Source: Coffea arabica (lineage: Eukaryota; Streptophyta; Magnoliopsida; Gentianales; Rubiaceae). From it: a stretch of 64,000 nt of DNA. The notes below the pieces were generated by a model. That model saw only the letters and a list, made by a program, of their open reading frames with translations, was not told where the DNA came from and did not search any database. This document shows, piece by piece, positions 13,059-24,545 of this stretch; position 1 is the first letter of the stretch; every line of letters starts with the position of its first letter. The position numbers were made by a program, and so were the translations under genes. The stretch spans positions 21,532,001 through 21,596,000 of the forward strand of contig NC_092312.1 in assembly GCF_036785885.1 (NCBI RefSeq), read 5' to 3'.

Positions 13059-14394
13059 TTTCTCTGTTTTTCTTGGAAGAGAAAAAGTTAATTAAGGGAA
13101 TTAATGCATGTCAAGAAACAAAAACAGTATAACAAATTCTGGTTGAGTTTCTTTGTTCTCAGTATTTGATTTCTGCTCACTCAAAATACCCAACCACACA
13201 CAATAGTTCAAAGGATATGGCACAAATGGAAAGGTAGAATGAAGCGAAGATTGTACTTCAAAACCTGGAAAGATTAACATGAGAGACCTTGACAAACTTA
13301 TATGAAGTTAAAGCGAGTTCACGGGCTCTCGTTCGCCCCCGGCCCCTTCGATGTTAAATTCACACCTTAATAATTTGTACTTTATTAGCATGAAAACTTT
13401 TACAATGCTTGAATTTCAAATGATGAATACGTGTCAATGCAGCATTTCGCTATCTGACATATATAATTCATCTCTAGGTTTCTCTGTCAATGGTTTTAAT
13501 TCATTGAACAAAGGCTAAGGAGATCAAAATCTCCCTTTGTCATTTTCTCCAAGTGGAAGTTATCCATCTCACTCAAACGTAAACAAAAACACAATAACGT
13601 CTCATCAAATTCTCTCGACTACTAATTTTCTCTCTTCACCGAATTTTCTCGAAATTTATCCTGATTTAATTGGCCGACATGTAAAGCCAAAACAAAGCTT
13701 TTCCTGTTCTGTCCCTCTCTTCCCATTGATTTTTTGTCTCCATCCCAACTGTTAACTTGCACGAGCGCAGTACCTCAATTAATTTCTGAATTAGAATACG
13801 GACAATTCCATGTCTCCTACGCAAATGGTGGTACAATATTCTAAGATAAATATAGTTGTATTTTTCTTAATGTGCTGTTGTATTCTCTTCTGTGGATGGT
13901 ATTGAATATGCTGCTGTTGAATGGAGGTGACCTGTCAGAAGCAACTTGTCAGAGCTTGACAATTCTAGTCAAAGCAACTTTTCTTCTTCTCAACATCCGT
14001 GTGTAACCTGTTGCTCTGAACTACGTAGAACTGGATGTATTATGATGAATAGATTTTTTTTTTTTTATTTTCCTCCAGATATCCTTCCAGTTTGTTTGTT
14101 TTTCTTCCCCACTCTCTCCTCATCCACTACGGTCTTCTCACGTTTCGACATATATTATACTTCATCGGTTTCTTTTTTTTGTTTTTTACTACTTTAGGGT
14201 GCTCAATATGAATTATTGTGCCCAAATTAACTCATCTGAAACAAAAACATGAGGAAAATATGTAGTATGTACATTTCATTATAGTATGATCTTTGGGGAT
14301 AGTGAACATGTCAACTTTTTCACCATAAGTAATGAAACCATATTTTGTTTAGGTCGACAGTTGCATTAATTAGGGTTGGGAAAAAGTTTTATAC

Positions 14395-14745
14395 TACTCC
14401 CTCTCTTTTTTTATAACTGACGTTTAAGGTTTTGCACACTAATTAAGAAAAGTTTTTCATTGTTTAAATCTATACACTACTTTCCTTTTGTACCCTCATT
14501 AATTGTCCAATTCACTCATGTTTTCTCTCACTAGAGTATTAAATGGTACTATTTTACTATGCCAAAAGCAAAGAGAGAAGTAATAATTACTAGGAGTAGT
14601 AATTAAGAGCCCTATATTGGTAAAGAGAGATAAAAGGGTAAAATTGTGAAAAAATAATTAATGCTGCATGGGATAATACAACGACAGATAAAAGTACTTA
14701 AGAGCAAATTTCTTAAACGTCAGTTATAAAAAAAGGGAGGGAGTA
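14395..14745. mobile_element. Stowaway-type MITE (Tc1/mariner)
   Basis: The ends are near-perfect inverted repeats of 34 bp including the TA: left 14395-14428 (TACTCCCTCTCTTTTTTTAT...), right 14712-14745 as its reverse complement with one mismatch. TA dinucleotides flank CTCCCTC termini, the hallmark of Stowaway elements (TA target, CTCCCTC ends). The interior of about 280 bp has no coding capacity. High end similarity suggests fairly recent insertion. Confidence 0.88.
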
Positions 14746-15030
14746 ATACACTTTGATTGTAAAAACGAGATATACGTGAATGTATGTATGTATGTGCGAG
14801 CTGGCCTTACCCTTCTACCAAAAATAAGTGGAGCATTATCAGGAACCAAAAGTTTGCCTTTATGGTAATGTTGAATATGGATAAAGGTTTTTTTTTTTTT
14901 TTTTTCAATTCTTGCACTCCTCCCCATATTCTTCTTACCCCCAATTATTTGACATAGAAATTGAATTATGAATCTAACAGTGGAAAAGACTCTGAGAGCT
15001 GTCTTGGCTACTAGGCCGATCCCATTGATG

Positions 15031-16114
15031 GCATAAAGGATTAAATGCATTAAATTTCCTTGAACTTTATCTCCCCCTGAACTTGTTAAATAGGCGCTTC
15101 AACCCCCCGCTTGATATTTTAGGAGAAAAGTGCCCTTGGCATATTTTTTGTTTTTCTTCTTATTTATTCATTCCTTTGTTTTTCCTTTTCTACTACTTTC
15201 TTTTCCTTTTTAATTTTTTCGTTTTTCAATTCTCTCGTGTCACTATTTTCTTTATTTTCCTATTGGTATTACTAATTGATACTTCTTGTAATATTGAAAT
15301 TTTCTTTTCTCATGATTTCATTCTTGTTTTGATGTTTTTATTTGTTTACACAATTCGTTACAAACAATATAGGATGAGAAAATATTATATGACTACATAA
15401 CTAAAAGCACAAATAACTAGCAATTAATCTATTTAAATAGATATTTGTAAACTAAAAACATTAATTACTTAATATTTAAAGCATATACCAAATAAACAAA
15501 GTAACAAGTATTTTTATTTTTTTAATAAAGCATACTCAAATTAAAGTAGGGAGAAAGATAGGGGAATTTGAGTGAAGGTTATGATCTCCTTATTTGTTAA
15601 TTTAGCTATAAAGAATTGATTTATTTTAAATTCTAGATGTATATATGCAATATTCTATGTGCGTAGCTAAAATATACTTTTTAATAGCATAGACTTTGAA
15701 ATTTTTATTACTTTTAATAACAAAAAGTAAAAAGTTAAAAATAAATAAATAATAAGTTTAAGAAGATTAAAAATAATATGTCAAAGAAGCTTTAATTTGT
15801 TTTAGTAGCTAAAGTTGAAACTTCAAGACTTAAAGGTCATAAGTTCAAATCCCTGTTTCTCTACTACTTAAGTTTCATCTCATTTTGCTAGAAAAAAATA
15901 AAAAAGATTAAAAATAACATATAGATAATAATGGCAAAGAGAAGAAAGTAAAGAGAAAAAAAAAAGAAATATAAAAATAATTAACATAGAAGGGGCACTT
16001 TTGTTCTAAAACATCAAGGTGGGGGGACAAAATATTTATTTAATGAATTCAAGAGGGTAAAGTGCGATTGTGAGCAAAGTTAAGGGTTTTAGTGTATTCC
16101 ACTTTGTGCATAAA
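15031..16114. mobile_element. putative non-autonomous TIR element, ~1.07 kb
   Basis: The left end (15038 onward: CCTTGAACTTTA, CCCCCTGAACTTGTTAAATA, CTTGATATTTTAGGAGAAAAG, TGCCC) reappears inverted at the right (about 15985-16107: GGGGCACTTTTGTTCTAAAA, CATCAAGGTGGGGGG, ATTCAAGAGGGTAAAG, AAAGTTAAGGG). The inverted arms are about 110 bp and diverged. A 7-bp direct repeat GCATAAA sits at 15031-15037 and 16108-16114, a likely part of the target duplication. Long arms and a 7-9 bp duplication suggest a Mutator- or hAT-like MITE. The interior is AT-rich; the 105-codon frame inside it is not a gene. Confidence 0.6.
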
Positions 16115-17900
16115 TGAATAGTATATGAAGGTCCTTATTTATAATAAGAAATGAAAAAATTAATTAATTAAGAAGTGGTTAAGGTTGAGAATCCAAGATT
16201 TGGGAGCTTTGAGTTTAAATTCTCCTTCTCCCCCCCCCCAAACTTCTTAAATCTCAACCTTTCCCTGCTACACAAAAATTTAATTAGAAAAATCGTTTAA
16301 GAGTAGCAAATCCATGCATAATATTGGCTGATTTTTATGATATTTTATGATGCTCACTGTGGTGATATCTACTGACAGGTGCCGAACCTGTGCAATAATA
16401 ATAAATAAAACCTAACTACCACCTGAAACAGTCAATAATCAATTCCAGTACTGGAGCAGGGACTCTAGGTGTGCAATGGGTTACTTGATTCACTCTGTTC
16501 CCGAAGAGTTTGCTTAATCCGATATACTTGAATTAATTATTTAACTGAATTCACTAACTAGTAGACAGTGGTAAGCAGGGTTGTCTCCTCAGGGACTGGC
16601 GAGAAATTTATTTCTTTTCAAGTCAAGATTAATGAGGGGTTTTGGGATTAAACGACAACTAAATAAATTAAATGTAGAAATAATTAATTAAAAGAAATAT
16701 TTAGAGAAACTCTAGCCAAGGATACACTTCAGAAATGGTTCATGCAACTGATCATCGATTCAAATATAATTCCAACGTTTATTAATAGACCAGTTATAGT
16801 TGTCATATACGCGATAAACAACCAACCTTTCCTTAATTTCTCGATAGTTAAGGTATGACCGTTAACTATTTCTCTAACCCAAAAACAACCCTAGGTACGA
16901 CCGTAGGATTTAATTTCTAGATTGCATTAATAATTAGAAAGGTCTAATCCTAACTAACAAACACGCTACGAGGGTTTGTTTAAGCTAGATCGTATGCTCT
17001 CCTGACATAAACCCAATTACGCCAGTTGCTACTAAGATAGAGATAACGAACAATTACGGATTCAATTACCTCTATTTAGCAAAATAGCCTATATGAATAA
17101 TTAATTATTGCGCACTAATCAATCATACATAAGGACTATAACAATTAAAAACAGGAAACACATAAATACTAATAAATGAGGAAGCGATTAAAATAATTTC
17201 GATCTCACAGTAATTGTTGAACCAAATCTTCAGTTGTCCCCTTGACTAGAATTAAGAGGTTAGTCCTCCATTAATGGAGAACAACCATGCGAAAGAACTA
17301 TCTGAAGTTTACAAGATTGTTCCTGGCCAAATCGGCCAACTAGCCAAAAATAATAATAATAATAAGAACGAAGCAATTGTGCTCTTTTTTTTCTCCCATG
17401 AAAAGAAGATCCGAATTTGTTGCTAGCTCCGGTCTTTATCACGCGGGATCCGGCTTTCTTCTCCTCTCGGTTGTTTTTGTTTCCTATTCAGCTTCTACTA
17501 CTCATTGTTCCTTTACAGACGTGAAAGAAGGAATAAAAATAAACTAGCCTCTTTTTTCCTTTTCTAAGAAGTAGCAATCAAAATAGGAGCCGACCTTTTC
17601 TTTCCCTATTTTCTAGTTTCCCAAATACATTGAACTTCCTAATTTTCCTAAGAAGAAGATATTTCCTCCTAATCTAAGACGTTTCCCAATTGTATTTGAA
17701 AACATGCTTCGTAAGTCTTCGGCTTGAATTAGGAAACTGCCATGCGTGAACCCCGTCATCTCTAGACTTGACAGTAATTCTTGGAAAATTATCCCTTTTA
17801 TCACATGTTGCTCATTTTCCTACAATTGGCACTATTATACCAAACATAAGTAGAATCCGACAATTAAAATAATATTTGGCTAAAATCAAGGAAAGAATAA
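16115..17900. other. noncoding segment, possibly retroelement-derived
   Basis: From about 16360 (GACAGGTGCCGAACCTGTGC) to about 17900 the base composition is less skewed than in the flanks. Phrases such as GCAGGGTTGTCTCCTCAGGGACTGGC and CAATTGGCACTATTATACC remind me of noncoding parts of non-autonomous LTR-type elements widespread in plants. I cannot show flanking LTRs, a primer-binding site or any gag/pol reading frame, so the class is only a suggestion. Confidence 0.35.
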
Positions 17901-19830
17901 TTATAAATTTAACAATAAATTATGACTTATCATCTACCCTATTTGCAATCAAGACAATGATGAGCATAGTAATTGATTTGCCATCATTCTCAAATTTAGT
18001 TGGACGTATTGATTGCATGCATACAACACAAGTTGCCAACTTACCGGCCAAGTATCTTTAAGCTTCACTTACGTGCTATAGACTTCACTATCAAGGGATA
18101 TGTTTCAACTCTCAAACTATGCATTTCCAACCATTACAAATCAAATATACGAGTTAGATTGAGAAAGCTCCATGGAAACTTGATAGTCCTGCAGTATCAT
18201 GATGCCAAAAATTAATGTGCACCAGCCAAATAAATGTTAAAGCCAATGCACGACTCAAAGGAAAGGAACTTACTTATAAATTTTATGAACTTTCCAAATA
18301 TGTATCATGAACTGGAATGTAGATATTATGGTTCTAGGATTTGCTTTTACTTCTTGGAAGCGGTAAGTTTGAATTCTAATTAACCTGCTCTATCGCGGTG
18401 CAGGCATTCAATTTACTGGGCTGCCAAACCAATGACATACTTGGTGATTTTTATATTGAAAAAGCCAAAGATCGATGAATTTCGAAGTTAATAACACTTT
18501 ATCCCCAGAATTTTGAAACCAGTCATACTTTACCACCTTAGACTTTAAAAAGATACAGTTTACCTCATGATTAACCATAAGTTTTGATGAACTTTGAACG
18601 TATTAAATAAAGTATGGATGTAATTAATCATAGGCTTCCAGGATAGGCCTCTTATTCGTGGGATTCCAAGTCTACAATTCTTAACTTCCTCTACTATATA
18701 TGGACTTGGCAATCAACCACTAGGCCCGGATTTGATAATCATTGAAATAGTTAAGTATGGTTTTTGAGCGAGGAGACTTTTGTATCTTTACACTGTCATG
18801 ATCACCTAAAGCATCCAAGCCAAATGTGTACGTGACCTAAATTGTTTTGTCTACTTCAGTTTTGGGTGGTACATTGATACTACACATCACCCAGTTCGAG
18901 AATTACCAGTGCCGTTTTACACGGTCTGATATCTATATATGTTGCCAAAGTTATGTTATGTATGTGACCAAAAAACTGCCCCGTAATCGCCATCCCTTGA
19001 CCTTTTCCTGCGATCAATTTTGTTTTGTTTTGTTTTGTTTTGTTTCTAGAGAATCTTACATCGAGTTTGAATTACAATTTTTTTAGAATTTTTGTAAAAA
19101 TAAATATACTGTAACGATGTAATGTATATGAAATTAAAAAATATATCATAAATATATTTTTAAAAAGTTTTTTTTGACGAAAACTCAAAATCCAAACGCC
19201 CTCTTAACTTGAACACGAATTCTTTAATAGACTTGAACACGAATTCTTTAATAGAATCTGCCTACTTCTAACGGCAATCTCTCTTAGTGGGCAACTCTTA
19301 CGATTAACCACAAATATATACATATCAACAAGGACAAAAACGAGGACGCAAGAAAGCACATACATAAATGACAGGGGCGGGGGTCGGTTTGTGACTTAGA
19401 CCAACCTTATTATTGAATTGAACAATGAACAATGAACATGGAGGAGGAGGAGAGGTGGAGGACCAACACCACCGTTACAATAAATTCATTATGTTGTATG
19501 TATGTATGTATGATTAATATTGTTCAATGGTCTGTCTGTCCTCATTCCTCATTAATGGAGTCGATTCTTTGACTCTCTGACTGGATCTTGTGTTGACTGT
19601 CAGACTTGTCAAATTTATTGTTATGTTTGTTGAAGGAAGATGAATGAGGTTTGGAGTTACTATACTACCAACATCATCAACAACTCAACCTCTCTATCTG
19701 TAGGACAAGGATCAGCAACATGTATACAGTTGCAGAAAATTTTGGGGTACCACTTCTTCTTCCTTCAACTGTCTGTCCATCCATCTTAATTCTTGTTTTC
19801 TAGCATGCATCTCTCTTCCCTACTTCCTTG
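17901..19830. other. gene-free spacer
   Basis: No supported gene. Contains a (TTTTG)5 tract at about 19018-19045, a 24-bp tandem duplication at 19207-19254 and a (TATG)n run near 19497-19512. Confidence 0.45.
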
Positions 19831-20000
19831 GCCACCACTTCCACATATATAAAGTTGTAAACTAACCCCACCTTACCTATCTAGTTATGTCCTACTCTAC
19901 CCGTCCATCTCATCCCCTCAAGAACACACACACTCTATCACACACACAGAGAGAAAGACTCACAGAGAGAAACAATCAATATATATGGTAACTCTCAGAG
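19831..20000 (+). promoter_or_regulatory. promoter-like region with TATA box and CA/GA-rich leader, no gene attached
   Basis: CACATATATAAAG at about 19842-19854 is a good plant TATA box. About 30-60 bp downstream begins a CA- then GA-rich stretch (ACACACACAC, AGAGAGAAAGACTCACAGAGAGAAAC) typical of plant 5' leaders. The first ATG (19985) opens only an 11-codon frame and also forms ATG|GTAACT, a possible splice donor. No downstream coding exon could be recognised. It could start a noncoding RNA, a peptide gene or a dead gene. The reading is inference from composition. Confidence 0.35.
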
Positions 20001-20321
20001 GGCATATTGTACGTTTGTGACACAAACTGACATTTGACTGGAGGCAGGAATCCCGTGATTCCTATTATTACCTCAACTAGATGTTGGCACACTGGCCATA
20101 GATGCAAATGCAATCACTCCATTTTTGCACCGCTAACATTCTTGTCTGCTGTTTCCAGATTCTTCTTCAATGCTCGCTTGAAGCTACATTCATGGGAATG
20201 TACATAATTCAGCACCAACTTTTGCGGTTGTTAAATGCGATTTTTGAAATATACAAGAAGTTTTCAAGAAATCAATCTATTTGACAAAGTTAACTACAGC
20301 TTCATTTTAGAGGTTTGATTA

Positions 20322-21240
20322 GTTCCGGTTCGCATCCTTCAACTATACCACGGATTCCCAATTTGATCCCTCAGCTTAAACGAGGGGATGAAAGCAGGAT
20401 AAAATTTATACTTGAGGGATTAAAATGAAATAAAATTTATGTTAAGGATTAAGGTTCCGTTTGATATAACTGAAGTCTGAATTCTGAAATCTGAATACTG
20501 AAATAATTAATTTGCTGAATTTTAAGCACTAAAAAATATATATGAATGTCCGAATTTTAATGCTAAACCTATTTATACTGTTTGATAAATATTTATAGCT
20601 GAATGCTTAATCAGTTTAATTTGATAATTTTGCCCTTATATCCTTTCATTCAAAAAAGAAAAAGAATCTATGATTTAATTAGTTTAAAATTGTTAGGTAT
20701 GAAAATGAATATTTATTTTTAAATCAAATTAATATAAAAGATGAAATATATTATATGAGAAGTATGGAGAACATGGGAAAGTCATTAAAAAGGGAGAAAA
20801 GAGAAACTAAAAATCGTTAAATAGAGAATATTAGGTTGTTTAATTAGATAAGAATTTTGAACATAATTAACAAACAATGGTAGATTTGGTCGATAAGATA
20901 AGGTAGTTGAAATAATTCTATTGATTCTTATCAGAATTAAGCATTCAGTTAGGATTCTTGTGCTGAAAAAAATACACACAGGTTCAACACTGCTTAACAA
21001 GTTCAGCAAACAGATTTTCATTTATCAAACACTCAAAACATCTGAATGTCTGAAAAAATTCAAATTCAACACTTTTTTATATTATCAAACAGACCCTAAA
21101 GTGGAACAAATTTGATACTTTAGGAACTATTTAATGTTCCCACTTTGAATTTAGGGAGGGATCAAAGTGTAAATTTAGGTATAATAGAAAGAATGCAAAG
21201 TGAAATTAACCCTAATTTTAGATATTAAGGAACATTAACC
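20322..21240. mobile_element. older inverted-repeat element interrupted by a MITE
   Basis: The left part (about 20322-20449: TTCGCATCCTTCAACTATACC, ATTTGATCCCTCAGCTTAAA) is partly mirrored at the right (about 21100-21240, reverse complement TTTGCATTCTTTCTATTATACC, TTTGATCCCTCCCTAAATTC). The Tourist-like MITE at 20453-21096 splits it. Arms are degenerate, so the exact ends are uncertain. Confidence 0.45.
20450..21099. mobile_element. Tourist/PIF-Harbinger-like MITE
   Basis: The termini GGTTCCGTTTGATA (20453) and, inverted, GGGTCTGTTTGATA (ending 21096) differ at only two or three positions. Both sides carry the trinucleotide TAA (20450-20452 and 21097-21099), the 3-bp target typical of PIF/Harbinger elements. 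Subterminal blocks CTGAATTCTGAA and AACACTCAAAACATCTGAATGTCTG are also loosely inverted. About 644 bp, no transposase. Confidence 0.7.
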
Positions 21241-21997
21241 TTCATTTTATACTTAAGCACATGCACCTATTGGGATGTGGAACTCATAAAATTTTGAATA
21301 AAAGCAAAAAGATTAATCTTTCATGCACACCGACGGTACAGTTGAAAAGAATAATCCAAAAAGTAAAAGCCGTATACATAGTAAATTGCGTTTGCCCTTC
21401 AGCCTCTCCCTTCTTCTACCTTTATTTATGCAGATTTTGCAGTTCAACCATCAAAACGACAGACAAGTCTATTTTCATTTTTAGCTTTATATGAAAAGCG
21501 GACCCCTTAACATGGAAAGAGACGATCGACATGTCCTACAGTAATCTGGCAAGAAAATGGACAAATCCAACTTAGCACTCCCAGGGTATATAATGTTACT
21601 AGTAATTGATTGATCATCAAATCTGGACATTGTCTGACAATTGCTGTTTATAAAAATAGATACCGCAAAAAATGAAAGGTCGGTCGATACTTGATTGCTT
21701 GACACGAAATTGGATTCGAAGTACTTACAGGAAAATGGAAACCTATCCACTTATATCCACGTAATTACCCAAAAAAAAAAAAAAAAGGATTTACATGATT
21801 ATTTATCTTCTCTATATATAGGAACTATCACCCTCAATCAGATGCCAATAATAATATTACAAAACAGTCATTTATTCATTTGCTTATTTGTGGATAGAAA
21901 CTTCAACCATTTTGGGAAATCGGAATGAATTGATGATATCAAACCTATTGATAAATCTATACGCACCCTCTACCATGACCTTTTCACTTCTCATCAG
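21241..21997. other. gene-free spacer
   Basis: Only short spurious reading frames; no repeat or domain recognised. Confidence 0.4.
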
Positions 21998-22443
21998 TAG
22001 TTATATCCAGGGCTATAAACAAGTCGAGTCGAGTCAAGTTTTGGACTAATCGAACCGAGTCTTGACTAAATTTAACTAAGTTCGAACTCGAGCTCGAACT
22101 CGACGAACTGGCAATTTAAAGCTCGAGTTTGAGTTCGAACTCGAAAAAAATAAAAATAATTATTTTATTTTTTAAAAAATAAATAAAATAATATTTTTTT
22201 ATTAATAAATAATTAAATATTAAGGATATATATGTAATTTTATTATTAAAATAAGAAAATAAAAAAATATATATACACTTAAAATAAAATATATATATAC
22301 TTAAAATAAAAAAATAAAAAATATTATATATATATACTCAAACTCGCGAGTGGGCTCGCGAGCTAACAAACTTAATATTTTGAGCTCGATTTCGACTTGA
22401 ACTTGACGCGAGCGGCTCGATTCATTTGCAACCCTAGTTATAT
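21998..22443. mobile_element. Mutator-like MITE with CTCGAGC-rich ends
   Basis: The left end AGGGCTATAAACAAGTCGAG and the inverted right end AGGGTTGCAAATGAATCGAG form a terminal inverted repeat. Subterminal regions on both sides are packed with GAGCTCGA/TCGAGCTC-like motifs, with a very AT-rich centre (about 22145-22340). The 9-mer TAGTTATAT occurs directly outside both ends (21998-22006 and 22435-22443), a good 9-bp target duplication. The exact left terminus is uncertain by about 2 bp. Confidence 0.75.
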
Positions 22444-23095
22444 TCCGGATATAAAGCCATGCTTGAGTATATGATTCTTACAAAATTGGGAATTCATAAT
22501 ATCAACCCCTTTTTTTTTTATCAAAAACATAACTTAAAATGGAAAGATTTGAAAAAAGAAATGAAGTGAGTTGTACAAATTAATCAGTATCTAAACACTT
22601 AATTTGTTTTCCAGAATAAAATTGAGCTATTGAGGTGAATTTTTTAAAATAGGTGCCCACTTCACCTAAATTACACCAACGTATCATGTGAATGCATACA
22701 TTCAAATTTATTGCACCTTGAACTTAGACTCTTTCTCGAATTAGTTTTACTTTTGTCAAAAAAAATTAATACCAAAAGTCCTTGTTTACTGGGCACTCCA
22801 TAGCCAAACCCTATTAAGATTACTATGCTGCGCTACTCTTTGAATTTTTCCCTAGATTTGTTTTCTTTTTCTCACCAGGAAAAAGTGTAAACTGATGTGA
22901 CTTGCAAGGGACATGTCTGGGTGACGGACCAATGGATTTCCTGAACAATATTGGGTTTTAAACTTCAAGCAGACCACTTGAAGTCAAAGAAATCCCAAGC
23001 CCAAAAACGTACGATAAGGCTCATACACTGATCCAGGAAAGAAAGATTTGAAAGATGGACTTTGCCACAAAAGAGTGGCCAAAAAAAAAAAAATT
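22444..23095. other. gene-free spacer
   Basis: AT-rich, no gene or clear repeat recognised. Confidence 0.4.
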
Positions 23096-23294
23096 CCGTT
23101 TGAATTAACTGTTTTTTGAGGTATTTTTAAAATATTTTACTGTAGCAGTGTATATGACAAATTTTTACTATAAATTTTTTTGAAATATTTGATATATTAT
23201 ATGGACGAGATATTTTTTGAATTGTTTTTGTTTTTGTTTGTGTATTACTATAACATTGTATTTGAAAAATTTCTTTTGCAAAATATCCAAACGG
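23096..23294. mobile_element. small MITE-like element with CCGTTTGRAT ends
   Basis: Begins CCGTTTGAATTAAC and ends, inverted, CCGTTTGGATATTT. The body is T-rich with TATTTTACTGTAGCAGTGTA, a motif I associate with small plant hAT/Harbinger-type MITEs. About 199 bp; no clear target duplication. Confidence 0.5.
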
Positions 23295-23379
23295 AGGAAT
23301 TCAATATAATAATTCTCAGTATTGCTCAACATAAGCAACATTCTTGAATTGTATATGTCCATCCTCTTGCTTCTGAAAA

Positions 23380-24199
23380 AAAGAAATAGGGACAATTTCA
23401 GAAACCTTCCTTGAGGTTTCTAACAATTTCACTTAGTGTTTTTGAGATTTTCAATATTACATTTACCTCCTTTGACCCTATAAAATGACCATAACGACCT
23501 AAACATAGTACTATTTTTCATTGCAATTAAACAATCCACTTTTAATCTTGTGCATATGAATGCATCACACAAATGGACATTTAATGAAAACAAAAGCATG
23601 ATTCACCCATGAAATAAACCAATCATGTCCTAAACACAATTTTAACATATTACAAATTAGTTTTAGCTTTGATTGGAGGATCTCGAGATAAACAGAAGAA
23701 GATGTAAGTTGAAGGGTTAAAAAGGATGGGGCTAGTGTTTGGACTCCAACATTTGAGGGATAAAATGTTATACTAATGCAGTTGATGAAATTTTTTGAGT
23801 TTAATAATGTTGATTTTGTTTTTCTCTTTTTAACTTAAATTGAGGTTTTAGAATATAAGGACTGATGGTGTGATGATCATGTTGAGGATAATGGTACTAA
23901 TTTGAAATGTAAGAATATAAAGAGTTTAATATATAATATAGATGATAGTTGAAGGTAAGTTTGAGATTTTATGTATGTTCCATATTTTTTTAAAAAAATT
24001 TTTATAAGAAGGTAAAATGAATTATACAATTTTATGAGGACATTTTGGGTTATTCATTCAAAATTTTGAACATTGAATGATTATTGTTACCAAAATGATA
24101 AACTCAAGGGAGGTATGTGTAATTTTAAAAACTTCAAGGAAACTAGACAAAATTGTCAAAAACCTCAAGTGAAGCTTCTGAAATTATCCCAAAGAAATA
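23380..24199. mobile_element. Mutator-like MITE with perfect 9-bp target duplication
   Basis: An 802-bp element (23389-24190) starting GGGACAATTTCAGAAACCTT and ending, inverted, GGGATAATTTCAGAAGCTTC. It is flanked on both sides by the identical 9-mer AAAGAAATA (23380-23388 and 24191-24199). Subterminal repeats (GAGGTTT, CCTC blocks) are also mirrored. A 9-bp duplication and extended arms are hallmarks of Mutator superfamily insertions. No transposase frame. The same terminal family makes up the 1.5-kb element at 37782-39263. Confidence 0.88.
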
Positions 24200-24545
24200 A
24201 CAGCAAGGCACAAAGATTAGAGAAAAACAAACCATGCATTATTTAGAGGGTCATCTAATCTCCAACAAAGCCTTGTGAGCAACAAATTGTGAAATTTTAT
24301 GTATTTCGAGTAGTCATCCACAAAATACATAGTTTGCACAGACAAAAGTTGAACAAGCAAGTGTGTCAGCTTTAAGCTGAGTTGTGAAGGGGACTGAGGT
24401 AGGATAACATAACACAGGCAAAAAGCTGTACATGGTTGTGCTGAAATACTGAGAAATATATTTTCAGGCAGACAACTTGACAGCATATGCTTTAATTTTG
24501 TTGGCAATTTAGCCAAGGTGAAGGACATCATTTTACGGGGACAAG

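Larger units (their letters stand above)
8699..14394. other. gene-free spacer with simple repeats and degenerate repeats
   Basis: I find no supported gene. Alternating purine-pyrimidine tracts lie at 9074-9119 ((CA)n then (TA)n) and 13001-13054. About 10555-10775 reads like a decayed transposon end (GGGGGGCAATT-like A/T-rich blocks closing with GGCTCCGCCCC), but no matching opposite end was found. Frames of 149 and 110 codons at 10043-10492 and 10443-10775 overlap that debris and look non-genic. Several poly-A/poly-T runs occur near 7921, 10800, 11394 and 12244. Confidence 0.5.

Noticed and set aside
15083-15400. 105-codon Phe/Leu-rich frame resembling a membrane protein
   Set aside because: A translation of T-rich sequence inside an inverted-repeat element; the hydrophobicity is a composition effect.
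19831-20300. Search for a known microRNA precursor
   Set aside because: No match by eye to common conserved plant microRNAs, and no convincing local hairpin; kept only as an orphan promoter-like region.
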